The translations under genes were made by a program, and so were the position numbers. A stretch of DNA of 64,000 nt, taken from Nymphaea colorata (Eukaryota; Streptophyta; Magnoliopsida; Nymphaeales; Nymphaeaceae). Shown in pieces: positions 39,845-44,750 of the stretch; the first letter of the stretch is position 1; the number at the start of each line of letters is the position of its first letter. The stretch spans positions 2,358,001 through 2,422,000 of the forward strand of contig NC_045141.1 of the NCBI RefSeq assembly GCF_008831285.2. The letters are read 5' to 3'. Below the pieces are notes generated by a model. That model saw only the letters and a program-made list of their open reading frames with translations. It was not told the DNA's origin and did no database searches.

Positions 39845-42759
39845 CACCCGCTCACTCCCTCCCTATCAACCAGAGAAAAAAAAGAGGTAAATTTCCCTTC
39901 ATTACTATCTCCATTACATGTGTCAGGAAGAAGGGATCTCCATTATGCAATGTTTTCTTAATAAATTCTTTACTTTTCATTTTTCCCTCATTTTTTAATT
40001 TCTTCTTGTTCTCTTTTCTTCTTCTTCGTTTTTGTGTTTCTATCCTTTACAACTTACCTAACCCTCTTGACACTTAAAAAAAATTATTTTACACATAAAT
40101 GTAAAAGTGCATATGTGAAACTTCCTTGCACGCAGGCCAGATCTTTTAGGACCAACATCCATATGTCATTGACTGCAAGTATGTAACTCGTGCAATGAAT
40201 GAATAATGAAACCTACCTGTACGCTAGCCAGTCACTCAGATCCATCCACCTAAATGTCATGGACCAAGATTCTCGTAGATTGTCTTTTACCCACAAAAGC
40301 TGCACATGTAACCTTTAATGTATCAAGTCCATAGTGTATCTATGAAACAGCAGATGACAGAGTATGACCTTCAAATCTTAGCTGGAGACATGAAGGCAAA
40401 AGATATATGTAAAAAAGCACCAATAGTTCACCAACTAGTAACTAAGATAAAGCAAAACGTAAAGAACTTAGAAAGCTCCCACCAAGAACAAGAGATTATT
40501 AACTACATCATTTTGCTGCCTTAAAGAACAGGATAAAAAATAAAATAAGAAATATCAAACACTGTCATGGAAAATAATCCCTGAAGAAAAACTTCGGAAA
40601 TTCAAAAGGCTCAAAGGCTGTTTCTAGGCAAAAGTAGGCAAAAGAATTTCTCTCATATGAAAGGCATGAGAAAAGATATGAATTCTGCATCTCTTGATAA
40701 CAAGATGTTACCAATAAGAAGCAGAAGTGCACACAAAGTGTCCTTATTCTATCCAAGGGAGGTCTTTTTGATGTCAACACAACCACATGGTATGGCCAGA
40801 CCGCAGATGAATAAATTGAAATTTGGGTTTAGAAGGAACAGAAACCTTTGCAATGGTGTTTTCCTTCACCACAGTAGCACCTCAATGCACCAACTCACAT
40901 TTAGGATGTATATTCCTTTAGATGTCACATATGAATGAGTGGGCATACGTCAAGCATTAGAGACAAACATGACTCATGTTACCTCTGGCTAAGGTATACA
41001 TAAAATTCTACTATATAATATTCAAAATGGAAGTATTGCGTTTTGTCAATGATTTGAGACATTCTGGAAAAAACAATTGTAGCTTCAAACAAGCATACCT
41101 TAGGAGGCTGCATTTCAGGGGAAAGCGCGCCGCCACAGTATTGTAGTACAGGTGACCGAAAGGAATTTATGCGTTCAGCCTGGTTTACAGCTCTGTGGTC
41201 CATCCAGACTATGACATTTCTCCTAGAGTCACCACTTAAAGAAACTGTGACAGGAGAACCATCTGCATCCACAGCAACTGCAAAGAATATGCAGAAAAGT
41301 AATACCCAACGATGTCAAAGATCCAGCAACACTCATCAATGGCTTGGAAATGCAAATTTTTCAGCTGATTGTTTCCCGCATGGGGAAGGGAGAACTCATA
41401 TGTAGACAAATAATTGAAAAGAAATCCCAATATGAAATGTTAAAGAGAAAAAACAAACATGAAAGAAGAGAAATTACATAAACAAACCTAGTGAACATGT
41501 AGCTGCAAATCCAAGACCAGATACTTGTTCAGGTCCAACATTAGCTAAGCTGCATGCTGCTTTAACAGCTGCACAACACGCATGCCATATATCTGTTGAA
41601 GATTGCTGGTCCACAAAGGAGAACAAGCCAAATACAGCAGCACCAGATAAAAAACGAATTACAAAGACTTCTGCTAAAGTTCAAGATAGTGCTATACAAG
41701 AAAAATAGCATTACATGTTATTGCCTGAGATAAGTCTTAAAATGACAAATTAACCAGGACATATACAGATGCAGAAGGTGAAAGTTATTGTTACCTCGAC
41801 ACAGTCGCCATCCTTCCATATTTGTATGGGGCTACTAGCAGAACCTAGCAATTTACCGTCTTCATCAAAGACACCTGCATCAACCACGACAATCAAAAGT
41901 CTGAAACAATTTTGAACCAGTGGCATTAAAAGTTTTCTTTCCTTTTCTTCCTACGCTGCCTGCAACAGCCTCCTACGAGGTTTGAAGTAGTGTGACAGAT
42001 ATCACGATAATTTAGAAAACATCACAGTACTAATGAAAAAATGAGAAAAACCAAAAAAACGTAAAAAGCTTGTCTGCTTAACGTGAAAAATACATTTATC
42101 ACTTTGTCTCGCTTTTTTTCCGCTTTCTTGGTTTTCTCTTCTTTGATGTTCATATCATCATGGATCCAAATTTAAACTTAAATTAAATTATTGGTCAACA
42201 TTTTTATCATTATTAAATCATTTATAAGAAATTGATTTTCATAGCAGAACACGAGTATAAAGTCTTCACAAGTTAATGCTCATAGCATCTATAAACAATA
42301 TTCCGAAAAGTAACTGCTTATTTCTGTTTGTTTTTCTCTCCACGATTTCGGTGAACTCTCTTATTAACCATCTGTATCTGCGACCCATGGACTCCAAAGA
42401 AACCAAATCAACGCAGAAGGAGGTGGCATGAACTAAACCCGCGTAAATAATCAGATATTAATTGAGAACAGATGGCAACCGAGAATCATTAACATCATCC
42501 TGATCATCCTCGAACTACAAACAGAAACCCTTACCCAACAATCGCACACACACACATAAACATAGAGAGACAGAGACAGAGACAGAAAGAGAAGGAGACC
42601 TGCTCTGGCACTGCCGGTGCCAACGTCAATGCCGATGAACGTCGAGTTGTAGGTGGTTGGAGTAACCATGTCGATCTCGACGCAGGCGCAAGGGAGAAGT
42701 GAAGGCCAAGAAAGGAGCGGATCAGGTCTCTTGAATCGCACGGACTGACCATCTCCCAT
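3881..42759 (-). CDS. FGGY-family carbohydrate kinase (D-ribulokinase-like), 15 exons
   Basis: Predicted ATP-dependent sugar kinase of the FGGY family, closest to the eukaryotic FGGY/YDR109C group, which phosphorylates D-ribulose; the substrate is inferred from family. Exons, 5' to 3' on the minus strand: 42759-42600, 41874-41795, 41605-41488, 41277-41099, 40299-40217, 38560-38376, 21331-21270, 21072-20964, 20890-20774, 20595-20476, 20288-20168, 19352-19196, 5317-5245, 4553-4426, 4003-3881. They total 1815 nt, 604 residues plus TAA, with matching phases throughout. Visible motifs: phosphate-binding [13 protein letters not shown] (about 42-54), WMDHRA (144-149), [10 protein letters not shown] (303-312, Asp305 the probable catalytic base), CGTSTCHM (339-346), and the C-terminal nucleotide-site ACGGLSKN (503-510). 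A second Met at residue 31 (42669) would give 574 residues, nearer the usual length for the group, so the true start is uncertain. I see no membrane segment. Intron 7 has a GC donor. Introns 6 and 12 are transposon-filled. Confidence 0.93.
5188..5243. repeat. (GT)n/(GA)n microsatellite at the exon 13 donor
   Basis: An imperfect GT-rich then GA-rich tract ends directly at the exon 13 splice donor. In the transcript sense the intron starts with GTTCTCTCTCTC, so repeat length changes would fall right beside the donor. Confidence 0.8.
5245..5317 (-). CDS. FGGY kinase exon 13
   Basis: This 73-bp exon encodes [13 protein letters not shown] and [11 protein letters not shown], the GG-containing nucleotide-binding motif of FGGY kinases. 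The donor (ATTG|GTTCTC) opens directly into a pyrimidine-rich (CT)n tract in the transcript sense. It joins exon 14 in phase, completing a Gly codon. Confidence 0.92.
5318..6239. other. Intron 12, unassigned part
   Basis: Intronic sequence next to exon 13. I see no coding remnant or repeat structure that I can name. Confidence 0.4.
6240..7606 (+). mobile_element. Ty1-copia RT-RNase H fragment (degenerate)
   Basis: This is a sense-strand remnant of copia pol with many stops and frame changes. Near 6400 a [15 protein letters not shown] segment marks the start of the reverse transcriptase. Near 6580 [17 protein letters not shown] is the typical copia RT core. [15 protein letters not shown] follows at 6912. 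The family YVDD reads YVDY near 6833, so a catalytic Asp is lost. RNase H pieces include [20 protein letters not shown] (about 7190-7250) and [10 protein letters not shown] near 7580. No LTR of its own is visible; at 7607 it runs straight into the LTR of an opposite-strand element. It lies within intron 12, antisense to the kinase gene. Confidence 0.85.
7607..8747 (-). mobile_element. 3' LTR of antisense copia element M, split by a hAT-like insertion
   Basis: Minus-strand LTR that follows a purine-rich tract (GAGAGGGGTTGGGGG) just downstream of pol. It begins about 8747 (CGTTAGAATTTAAGG, probably a mutated TG start) and ends with GGTTTACA at 7607. It is about 490 bp without the 653-bp insertion. 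Its terminal part closely matches 15186-15434, which is the other LTR of the same element; both contain TATAAATAAGGGA as a likely promoter box. Confidence 0.75.
7812..8464. mobile_element. Non-autonomous hAT-like element, copy A1
   Basis: The 653-bp insertion is flanked by the 8-bp duplication GCTCCAAC (7804-7811 and 8465-8472). Its terminal inverted repeats begin CAATGTTAT. Both ends are rich in CGTATCGTACGATACG-type palindromic motifs, the kind of subterminal repeats to which hAT transposases bind. It has no coding capacity. The 8-bp duplication and CA...TG ends point to the hAT superfamily. Confidence 0.82.
8767..10518 (-). pseudogene. Copia element M pol: RT and RNase H (degenerate)
   Basis: Minus-strand copia pol. 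From high to low coordinates: a linker ending near 10300 with [12 protein letters not shown] with [18 protein letters not shown] (near 9950) and [12 protein letters not shown] near 9690; [15 protein letters not shown] (near 9600); RNase H with [23 protein letters not shown] and [17 protein letters not shown]; and the C-terminal [10 protein letters not shown] near 8830. Internal stops and frameshifts are present. The integrase is missing: the region is cut at 10518 by the plus-strand LTR of element P. Confidence 0.88.
10519..10911 (+). mobile_element. 5' LTR of plus-strand copia element P
   Basis: The 393-bp LTR begins TGTTAGAATG and ends TTTACA. It is followed directly by a primer-binding site. 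A TATATAAAG box lies near 10730. It resembles the LTR of element M in its second half (a shared GGAGTGATTGGTATCTT segment), so P and M belong to related families. No matching 3' LTR was found. Confidence 0.82.
10912..10923 (+). other. Primer-binding site of element P
   Basis: TGGTATCAGAGC, complementary to the 3' end of initiator tRNA-Met, the standard copia primer site, abuts the LTR end. Confidence 0.9.
11444..13198 (+). pseudogene. Copia element P gag-protease-integrase remnant
   Basis: The gag begins [18 protein letters not shown] at 11444 and contains NLWGLVDG, typical of copia gag (UBN2-type). It is interrupted by stops from 11671. A CCHC knuckle reading [16 protein letters not shown] lies near 12230-12290. 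The protease active site is WITDSGA near 12483. A GAG-pre-integrase/integrase start is visible at 12900-13050 ([11 protein letters not shown], then [15 protein letters not shown]). Coding similarity stops near 13198, so RT and RNase H are absent. The gag is related to that of element M but lies in the opposite orientation. Confidence 0.85.
13205..13320 (-). repeat. Inverted fragment of LTR Q
   Basis: This segment is the reverse complement of part of the LTR at 13430-13570: the shared core is AACCCTAATCTCC...GATTAGGGTAGAAAA and the GATTTACgAATTACATCAA stretch. It forms an inverted repeat with that LTR across about 110 bp of spacer. Confidence 0.7.
13330..13641 (+). mobile_element. Copia element Q 3' end: last codons, polypurine tract, LTR
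   Basis: The sequence [11 protein letters not shown] is typical of the C-terminus of copia pol. It is followed by the polypurine tract TTGAGGGGGAG and an LTR from 13382 (TGTTGAATTAG) to 13641 (TATTTACA). The LTR differs from those of P and M. At its right end the antisense protease of element M resumes, so Q lies within M. Confidence 0.75.
13645..14826 (-). pseudogene. Copia element M gag and protease start (degenerate)
   Basis: Minus-strand gag starting [19 protein letters not shown] at 14826, with RLWGLVDG and KYEKKWEEW-like helices. It stays open to 14362, then is broken. Further left come a degenerate zinc knuckle region and a protease-downstream segment reading GTPLEI near 13700, which corresponds to GTPLEIDF in element P. 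The continuation of pol is found only beyond the nested P and Q sequences, at 10518. Confidence 0.85.
15175..15434 (-). mobile_element. Primer site and truncated 5' LTR of element M
   Basis: The antisense primer site TGGTATCAAAG lies at 15185-15175. The LTR end lies at 15186 and continues to about 15434 with close similarity to 7607-7810. Beyond that the match stops, so the upstream half of this LTR is missing. Confidence 0.8.
15435..16000. other. Intron 12, unassigned part
   Basis: No gene, LTR or repeat that I can recognise. Confidence 0.4.
16001..16170 (+). repeat. 170-bp direct repeat, copy 1
   Basis: Nearly identical to 16889-17058; I noticed only about two substitutions. The copies are tandem apart from an 8-bp TTAATTGT spacer and the hAT-like element inserted between them. 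Confidence 0.9.
16171..16872. mobile_element. Non-autonomous hAT-like element, copy A2
   Basis: The 702-bp element is flanked by the 8-bp duplication GTTAAATG (16163-16170 and 16873-16880). The ends are CAGTGTTAT and ACAACATTG. Both ends carry many ACGATACG and CGTATCG motifs, as in copy A1. The inner part is unrelated, AT-rich and non-coding. Confidence 0.84.
16889..17058 (+). repeat. 170-bp direct repeat, copy 2
   Basis: Second copy of the segment at 16001-16170. Both end in GTTAAATG; the hAT-like element sits at that site in the first copy, so the duplication came before the insertion. Confidence 0.9.
17059..18193. other. Intron 12, unassigned part
   Basis: No coding remnant or repeat structure identified. 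Confidence 0.4.
18194..18578. mobile_element. Candidate small TIR element, copy C1
   Basis: The right end reads TATCAAACAACCTCTA and the left end TAGAGGGTTGTTCATA, imperfect inverted repeats. The interior includes GACAGGATGTCTTGTCC and related palindromic pieces that recur near the right end of 48015-50250. A (TC)n(AT)n microsatellite (18302-18375) sits inside. I could not find a target duplication, so the ends are uncertain. Confidence 0.5.
18302..18375. repeat. (TC)n then (AT)n microsatellite
   Basis: Pure TC dinucleotides followed by pure AT dinucleotides. Confidence 0.95.
19196..19352 (-). CDS. FGGY kinase exon 12
   Basis: This 157-bp exon encodes [20 protein letters not shown] and then [20 protein letters not shown], a well-conserved stretch of the C-terminal ATPase domain. 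Acceptor CTGCAG, donor AAG|GTGCAT. The next exon lies about 13.9 kb downstream. Confidence 0.93.
20168..21331 (-). CDS. FGGY kinase exons 7-11
   Basis: Exon 7 (21331-21270) encodes [20 protein letters not shown]. Its donor is AAG|GCAAGA, a GC donor; no nearby GT keeps the frame or the family sequence. Exon 8 (21072-20964) encodes [20 protein letters not shown], which carries the presumed catalytic Asp. Exon 9 (20890-20774) encodes [15 protein letters not shown] and ends in VWGPYWS. Exon 10 (20595-20476) encodes [20 protein letters not shown]. Exon 11 (20288-20168) encodes [13 protein letters not shown] and ends at FHGN. The block lies between the two giant introns and is itself free of recognisable transposons. 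Confidence 0.93.
21332..22473. other. Intron 6, first part
   Basis: Intronic sequence beside exon 7, with an (AC)n(AT)n tract at about 21751-21816 and A/T-rich filler near 22000-22330. No gene or element recognised. Confidence 0.45.
22474..22796 (-). mobile_element. 3' LTR and polypurine tract of antisense copia element R
   Basis: On the minus strand a polypurine tract (GCTTGAGGACAAA) is followed by an LTR starting TGTTAAGAGTCG at 22781 and ending GGGAAACA at 22474, about 308 bp. Confidence 0.75.
22797..24010 (-). pseudogene. Copia element R RT-RNase H, truncated
   Basis: Minus-strand pol fragment. From right to left: [20 protein letters not shown] in the RT near 23920-23860, [13 protein letters not shown] near 23740-23700, and RNase H with [20 protein letters not shown] and [12 protein letters not shown] near 23040-22920. 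Stops and frameshifts separate the pieces. The 5' half (gag, protease, integrase, 5' LTR) is absent; the break is near 24010. Confidence 0.85.
24098..24312 (+). repeat. Polypyrimidine (CT-rich) tract
   Basis: About 215 bp of nearly pure C/T on the plus strand. Serine/leucine-rich open frames across it are compositional artefacts. Confidence 0.85.
24399..24675 (+). mobile_element. Solo LTR
   Basis: A 277-bp sequence begins TGTTAGAATATC and ends TTTCTACA, flanked by the 5-bp duplication TATAT (24394-24398, 24676-24680). The same site is empty in the sister units (TTTTATATTATTCTATC near 25860; a TTTTATATAATTCTATC variant near 32541), which confirms the insertion and its ends. No internal coding region is attached. 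Confidence 0.85.
24726..25139 (-). mobile_element. TIR element family B, copy B1
   Basis: The ends are GTTTGTCACATAGGTAC and GTACCCATGTTACAAAG. It is an inverted relative of copy B3 at 36055-36516, sharing CCAAATTTTGGATAGGAAA-type and GTACC/GGTAC-rich pieces. A (TA)n tract (about 24786-24822) lies inside. Compared with sister units, about 16 bp of array sequence is missing at the site and no target duplication remains. Confidence 0.72.
26010..26254 (+). repeat. 5' LTR of element S
   Basis: Carries CCCTAATCTC...GAGATTAGGG as a short inverted repeat and a (CT)n tract (about 26167-26201), shorter than that of the 3' LTR. Confidence 0.93.
26255..27433 (+). other. Leader of element S without gag
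   Basis: This stretch begins with the tRNA-Met primer site (TGGTATCAAAG). It should contain gag, but no gag motif or CCHC knuckle is visible in any frame. Instead there are loosely repeated pieces such as GTGGAAGA and GCAGAAATG followed by GTCTGCTGATCGTGGA or CCTGCTGATCGTGGA. Confidence 0.7.
27434..29915 (+). pseudogene. Element S protease, integrase and RT (broken)
   Basis: The open frame at 27434-28051 holds the protease site [11 protein letters not shown] and the pre-integrase segment [16 protein letters not shown]. The integrase follows with its catalytic residues in place ([25 protein letters not shown]) but with stop codons near 28048, 28216 and 28370. RT starts near 29180 ([15 protein letters not shown]). 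A frameshift in a T-run near 29500 splits LFQLDVK from [28 protein letters not shown] is intact near 29740. Coding is interrupted at 29916 by an inserted TIR element and resumes at 30854. Confidence 0.9.
29916..30845. mobile_element. TIR element family B, copy B2
   Basis: The 930-bp insertion lies within the RT of element S and is flanked by the 8-bp duplication GTTCTTGA (29908-29915, 30846-30853). Its terminal inverted repeats are CTACGTCACACGGAT and ATCCGTGTGACATAG. Subterminal parts repeat CCGTGTCCGCGTA and CCCGTATCC motifs. Non-coding. The duplication size suggests hAT. Confidence 0.9.
30854..31673 (+). pseudogene. Element S RT end and RNase H
   Basis: Continuation of pol: [15 protein letters not shown], then [20 protein letters not shown], a stop near 31069, then RNase H with [52 protein letters not shown] and [10 protein letters not shown]. 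It ends with CAPASGGV across the polypurine tract. Confidence 0.93.
31639..31905 (+). repeat. 3' LTR of element S
   Basis: Matches 26010-26254 apart from about three substitutions and a longer (CT)n tract (31796-31857). Confidence 0.93.
33272..35190 (+). pseudogene. Degraded retroelement-like sequence, class uncertain
   Basis: Unit C of the array ends abruptly at 33271 and unrelated sequence follows. An aspartic-protease-like TDTGAD motif is encoded at about 33961-33978. After removal of the hAT-like insertion (34071-34861), an open stretch leads into a frame from 34876 to 35127 with no domain I can name. A pararetrovirus or other reverse-transcribing remnant is possible, but the evidence is one short motif. 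It is broken by stops and frameshifts. Confidence 0.35.
34071..34861. mobile_element. Non-autonomous hAT-like element, copy A3
   Basis: The 791-bp insertion is flanked by the 8-bp duplication CTAATAAC (34063-34070, 34862-34869). The ends are CAGTGTTTAA and TTTTAAAACATTG. Subterminal regions carry repeated GAGTCAACGAGT, CTCGGC and GAGTCACCGAGT motifs, unlike the CGATACG motifs of A1 and A2. No coding capacity. Confidence 0.85.
35191..36054. other. Intron 6, unassigned part with (CA)n
   Basis: A (AC)n microsatellite lies at about 35675-35700. Otherwise nothing recognised. Confidence 0.5.
36055..36516 (+). mobile_element. TIR element family B, copy B3
   Basis: The 462-bp element is flanked by the 8-bp duplication GTGATGGC (36047-36054, 36517-36524). 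The terminal inverted repeats are CTTTGTCACATGGGTAC and GTACCTATGTGACATAG. It is an inverted copy of B1, which lies in the same intron about 11 kb away. Non-coding. Confidence 0.88.
36517..38375. other. Intron 6, last part
   Basis: Contains a (CT)n tract (about 36868-36898), a C-run/A-run (37168-37195) and repeated AAGGGTTTC/AGAGGGTTT pieces (37200-37400). No convincing coding remnant. Confidence 0.45.
38376..38560 (-). CDS. FGGY kinase exon 6
   Basis: This 185-bp exon encodes the segment from [18 protein letters not shown] to [19 protein letters not shown], typical of the middle of FGGY-group kinases. It opens with one base completing an Arg codon from exon 5 and ends with one base of a Gly codon finished in exon 7, some 17 kb away. 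The acceptor is CCAG and the donor G|GTATTT. Confidence 0.93.
38561..40216. other. Intron 5
   Basis: A 1656-bp intron with (CT)n tracts at about 39494-39513 and 39803-39842. Arg/Glu- or Ser-rich open frames across them are repeat artefacts. Confidence 0.7.
40217..42759 (-). CDS. FGGY kinase exons 1-5
   Basis: Exon 1 (42759-42600) encodes the N-terminus and the [14 protein letters not shown] phosphate-binding strand; its donor is G|GTCTCC. Exon 2 (41874-41795) begins with [11 protein letters not shown]. Exon 3 (41605-41488) contains [15 protein letters not shown]. Exon 4 (41277-41099) holds VWMDHRAV, a family signature, and ends in EMQPPK. Exon 5 (40299-40217) encodes [12 protein letters not shown] and [12 protein letters not shown]. 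All donors are GT and all acceptors AG, and the reading frame joins cleanly across each junction. These exons are compactly spaced, unlike those in the centre of the gene. Confidence 0.93.
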
Positions 42760-44270
42760 TTCGCGAGCATCCCTTCTTCCTCTTTTATCCTCCGGAGTCG
42801 TTTTCCGCGCTGAGGCAAATTTTTGTGCGCTGAAAAGAGATCGCCGTTAGATGGCACGTGTGAGCTTGAACATCTAATTCTCCAAACCAGCCCCTCTGTT
42901 TAAGGTTGTAGGTAAATTGCGCTCCTTCGCAAGTCATAACGAGGGATTTGATTTATGCGTTTTTCGACATGTTCCCATAACATGGAAAGTGTCTTCTTGC
43001 CAATAGGTTTTACTTATTTCTTAATATATTACAAAATGCTGCTTAACTTTTGAGATAATATGAAATCACTGCTCTATTTTGGGAGGGATTTGCATGTTAT
43101 GTCCACAACAAGCAGTATGTTTATGAAAAATCTATTTTCATAAATGCCCATAAATTAAACTATGTTTGTCCACTTGAAAACTTGTGTTTTTACCCTAAAT
43201 ACTAGTAAATATAATATGATGATCTTTTAGTAACTTGCCTAACTATACCTGCACAACAGTTGGGACCATGCACCAATAATAAAAATTTACACACCTCCTT
43301 TACAAGAGTGAATACGGCCGATTCACTGTTGAATGAGGTTTCAGAGTTTGATTTTCACACTAAAAGCTCTTTAACTTTATTAATTGACTGAATTAAATGT
43401 TCTTATAAGGCACACCTAGAACGTCCAATCAATCAAAAGCAGACAAATCTCAAACTACAATCAGCAAATCTCCCATGACTATTACTCAGAACTCCACTTT
43501 AGTAGTGCTCGGCTTGTAATTTGGGTATGCTCGGAAGGTCACAAAGCCTGAAAAACAAAAGATAAAGCTTGTATGTTATTCAAAATGACAAAAACTTGTT
43601 GTATTAGTCAAATACTCTAAATAGACTAGAGTTTTTCCTATAAACTCACCACATCACACCTATACTGATAAACAAGTGCACAATACTTAACTAAATTAAC
43701 AGCCAAATAAAATTGAATAATTCTAACTTAGTTCTGGACTTAACGTGCTCCAATTAATCATGCAGCTACTCTCTGGTCCACAAGTCAAAAATATAAATGA
43801 AACAAGCGAAATGATTAAAATGTCTTTTACATGCAAACTAGAGTTTTACACATTTATGTAATTTATCTAAAGCGGAAGGTTAAAGCGTCAAAAATTAGTG
43901 AGAAAGACGACGAAAGTTAACATTTAAGAAAAATCCGACTCATTTTTCAAAAGTCTGAAATTCATCATATTTTTTAAGATATCCAATTTAGCAAATCTGT
44001 CCAAATTTTGGTTTTCCAGTACTTAGGCAAAATTACAATCACTTGATTGAAGAATTAAGTCTATATTGCGACTTAACTGAAATACATGTTCCTGATTACG
44101 ATCCTGAAATTGATGACACATTATAGACACATTAATCGTTACAATAAGAAGAAGAAACACATGCAAAAAGATGAAACCACCACCGCCAAAGAAAGTGTAC
44201 ATAAAAGTTTACTTTGAAACTGTTCATTGTGTGTCCCTATAGTTTTCTCTTGTTTACTAGGCTCGTTTAA
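42760..44270 (-). promoter_or_regulatory. Upstream region of the FGGY gene with a G-box
   Basis: This region lies 5' of the kinase start codon and should contain the 5'UTR and promoter. A palindromic CACGTG (G-box core) lies at 42855-42860, about 96 bp upstream of the first ATG. I found no convincing TATA box near it. No gene or recognisable mobile element is visible further out to about 44270. Confidence 0.4.
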
Positions 44271-44750
44271 AGGATGGTTGGTAGCCAAGCCGTCGTCGAT
44301 GGGTACTCAATATCTGATCTGATTTGGGCACAGGTCTGATCTGATTTGGGCACGGCCTAGGCTCGAAAAAAAAGGCACCAGGTCGGCCCGATTCTTTATC
44401 GAGTCGGCTTGGTTGGGCTCAATAATATTTTTTTATATTTATTTTATTAATTTATACATATAATTAATTACATTTAAATATTTACTTTATGTTAAAAATA
44501 TATTTTTTTAATTTAATCCAACTGATATTGGGTTTGGATTTGAATGGTTGGGCCGGGTCCAGGCAGAAATTTCGGGTGTCCGGCAGAAGTCTCCAATGTC
44601 GTGCTGGGCCAGCTCGACGCCCAAGCTTAACCGCTTGGGCCGTTGGGCCGGTGTCCGGCAGAAGTCTCCAATGTCGTGCTGGGCCAGCTCGACGCCCAAG
44701 CTTAACCGCTTGGGCCGTTGGGCCGTGAGAACAGTCCCCCCGCCACGTTG
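44271..44750. repeat. GC-richer patch with a perfect 75-bp tandem duplication
   Basis: The unit at 44576-44650 is repeated without visible change at 44651-44725, starting GTGTCCGGCAGAAGTCTCC. Just upstream a smaller direct repeat of GATCTGATTTGGGCAC lies at about 44318-44353. Both strands have open frames here only because the unit length is a multiple of three. Confidence 0.93.

Noticed and set aside
39491-39855. Arg-Glu repeat frames in intron 5
   Set aside because: Translation of (GA)n/(CT)n tracts; intronic and not conserved in form.
42531-42857. Alternative upstream start frame overlapping exon 1
   Set aside because: It is in a different frame from the FGGY domain and ends in low-complexity sequence past the exon 1 donor.
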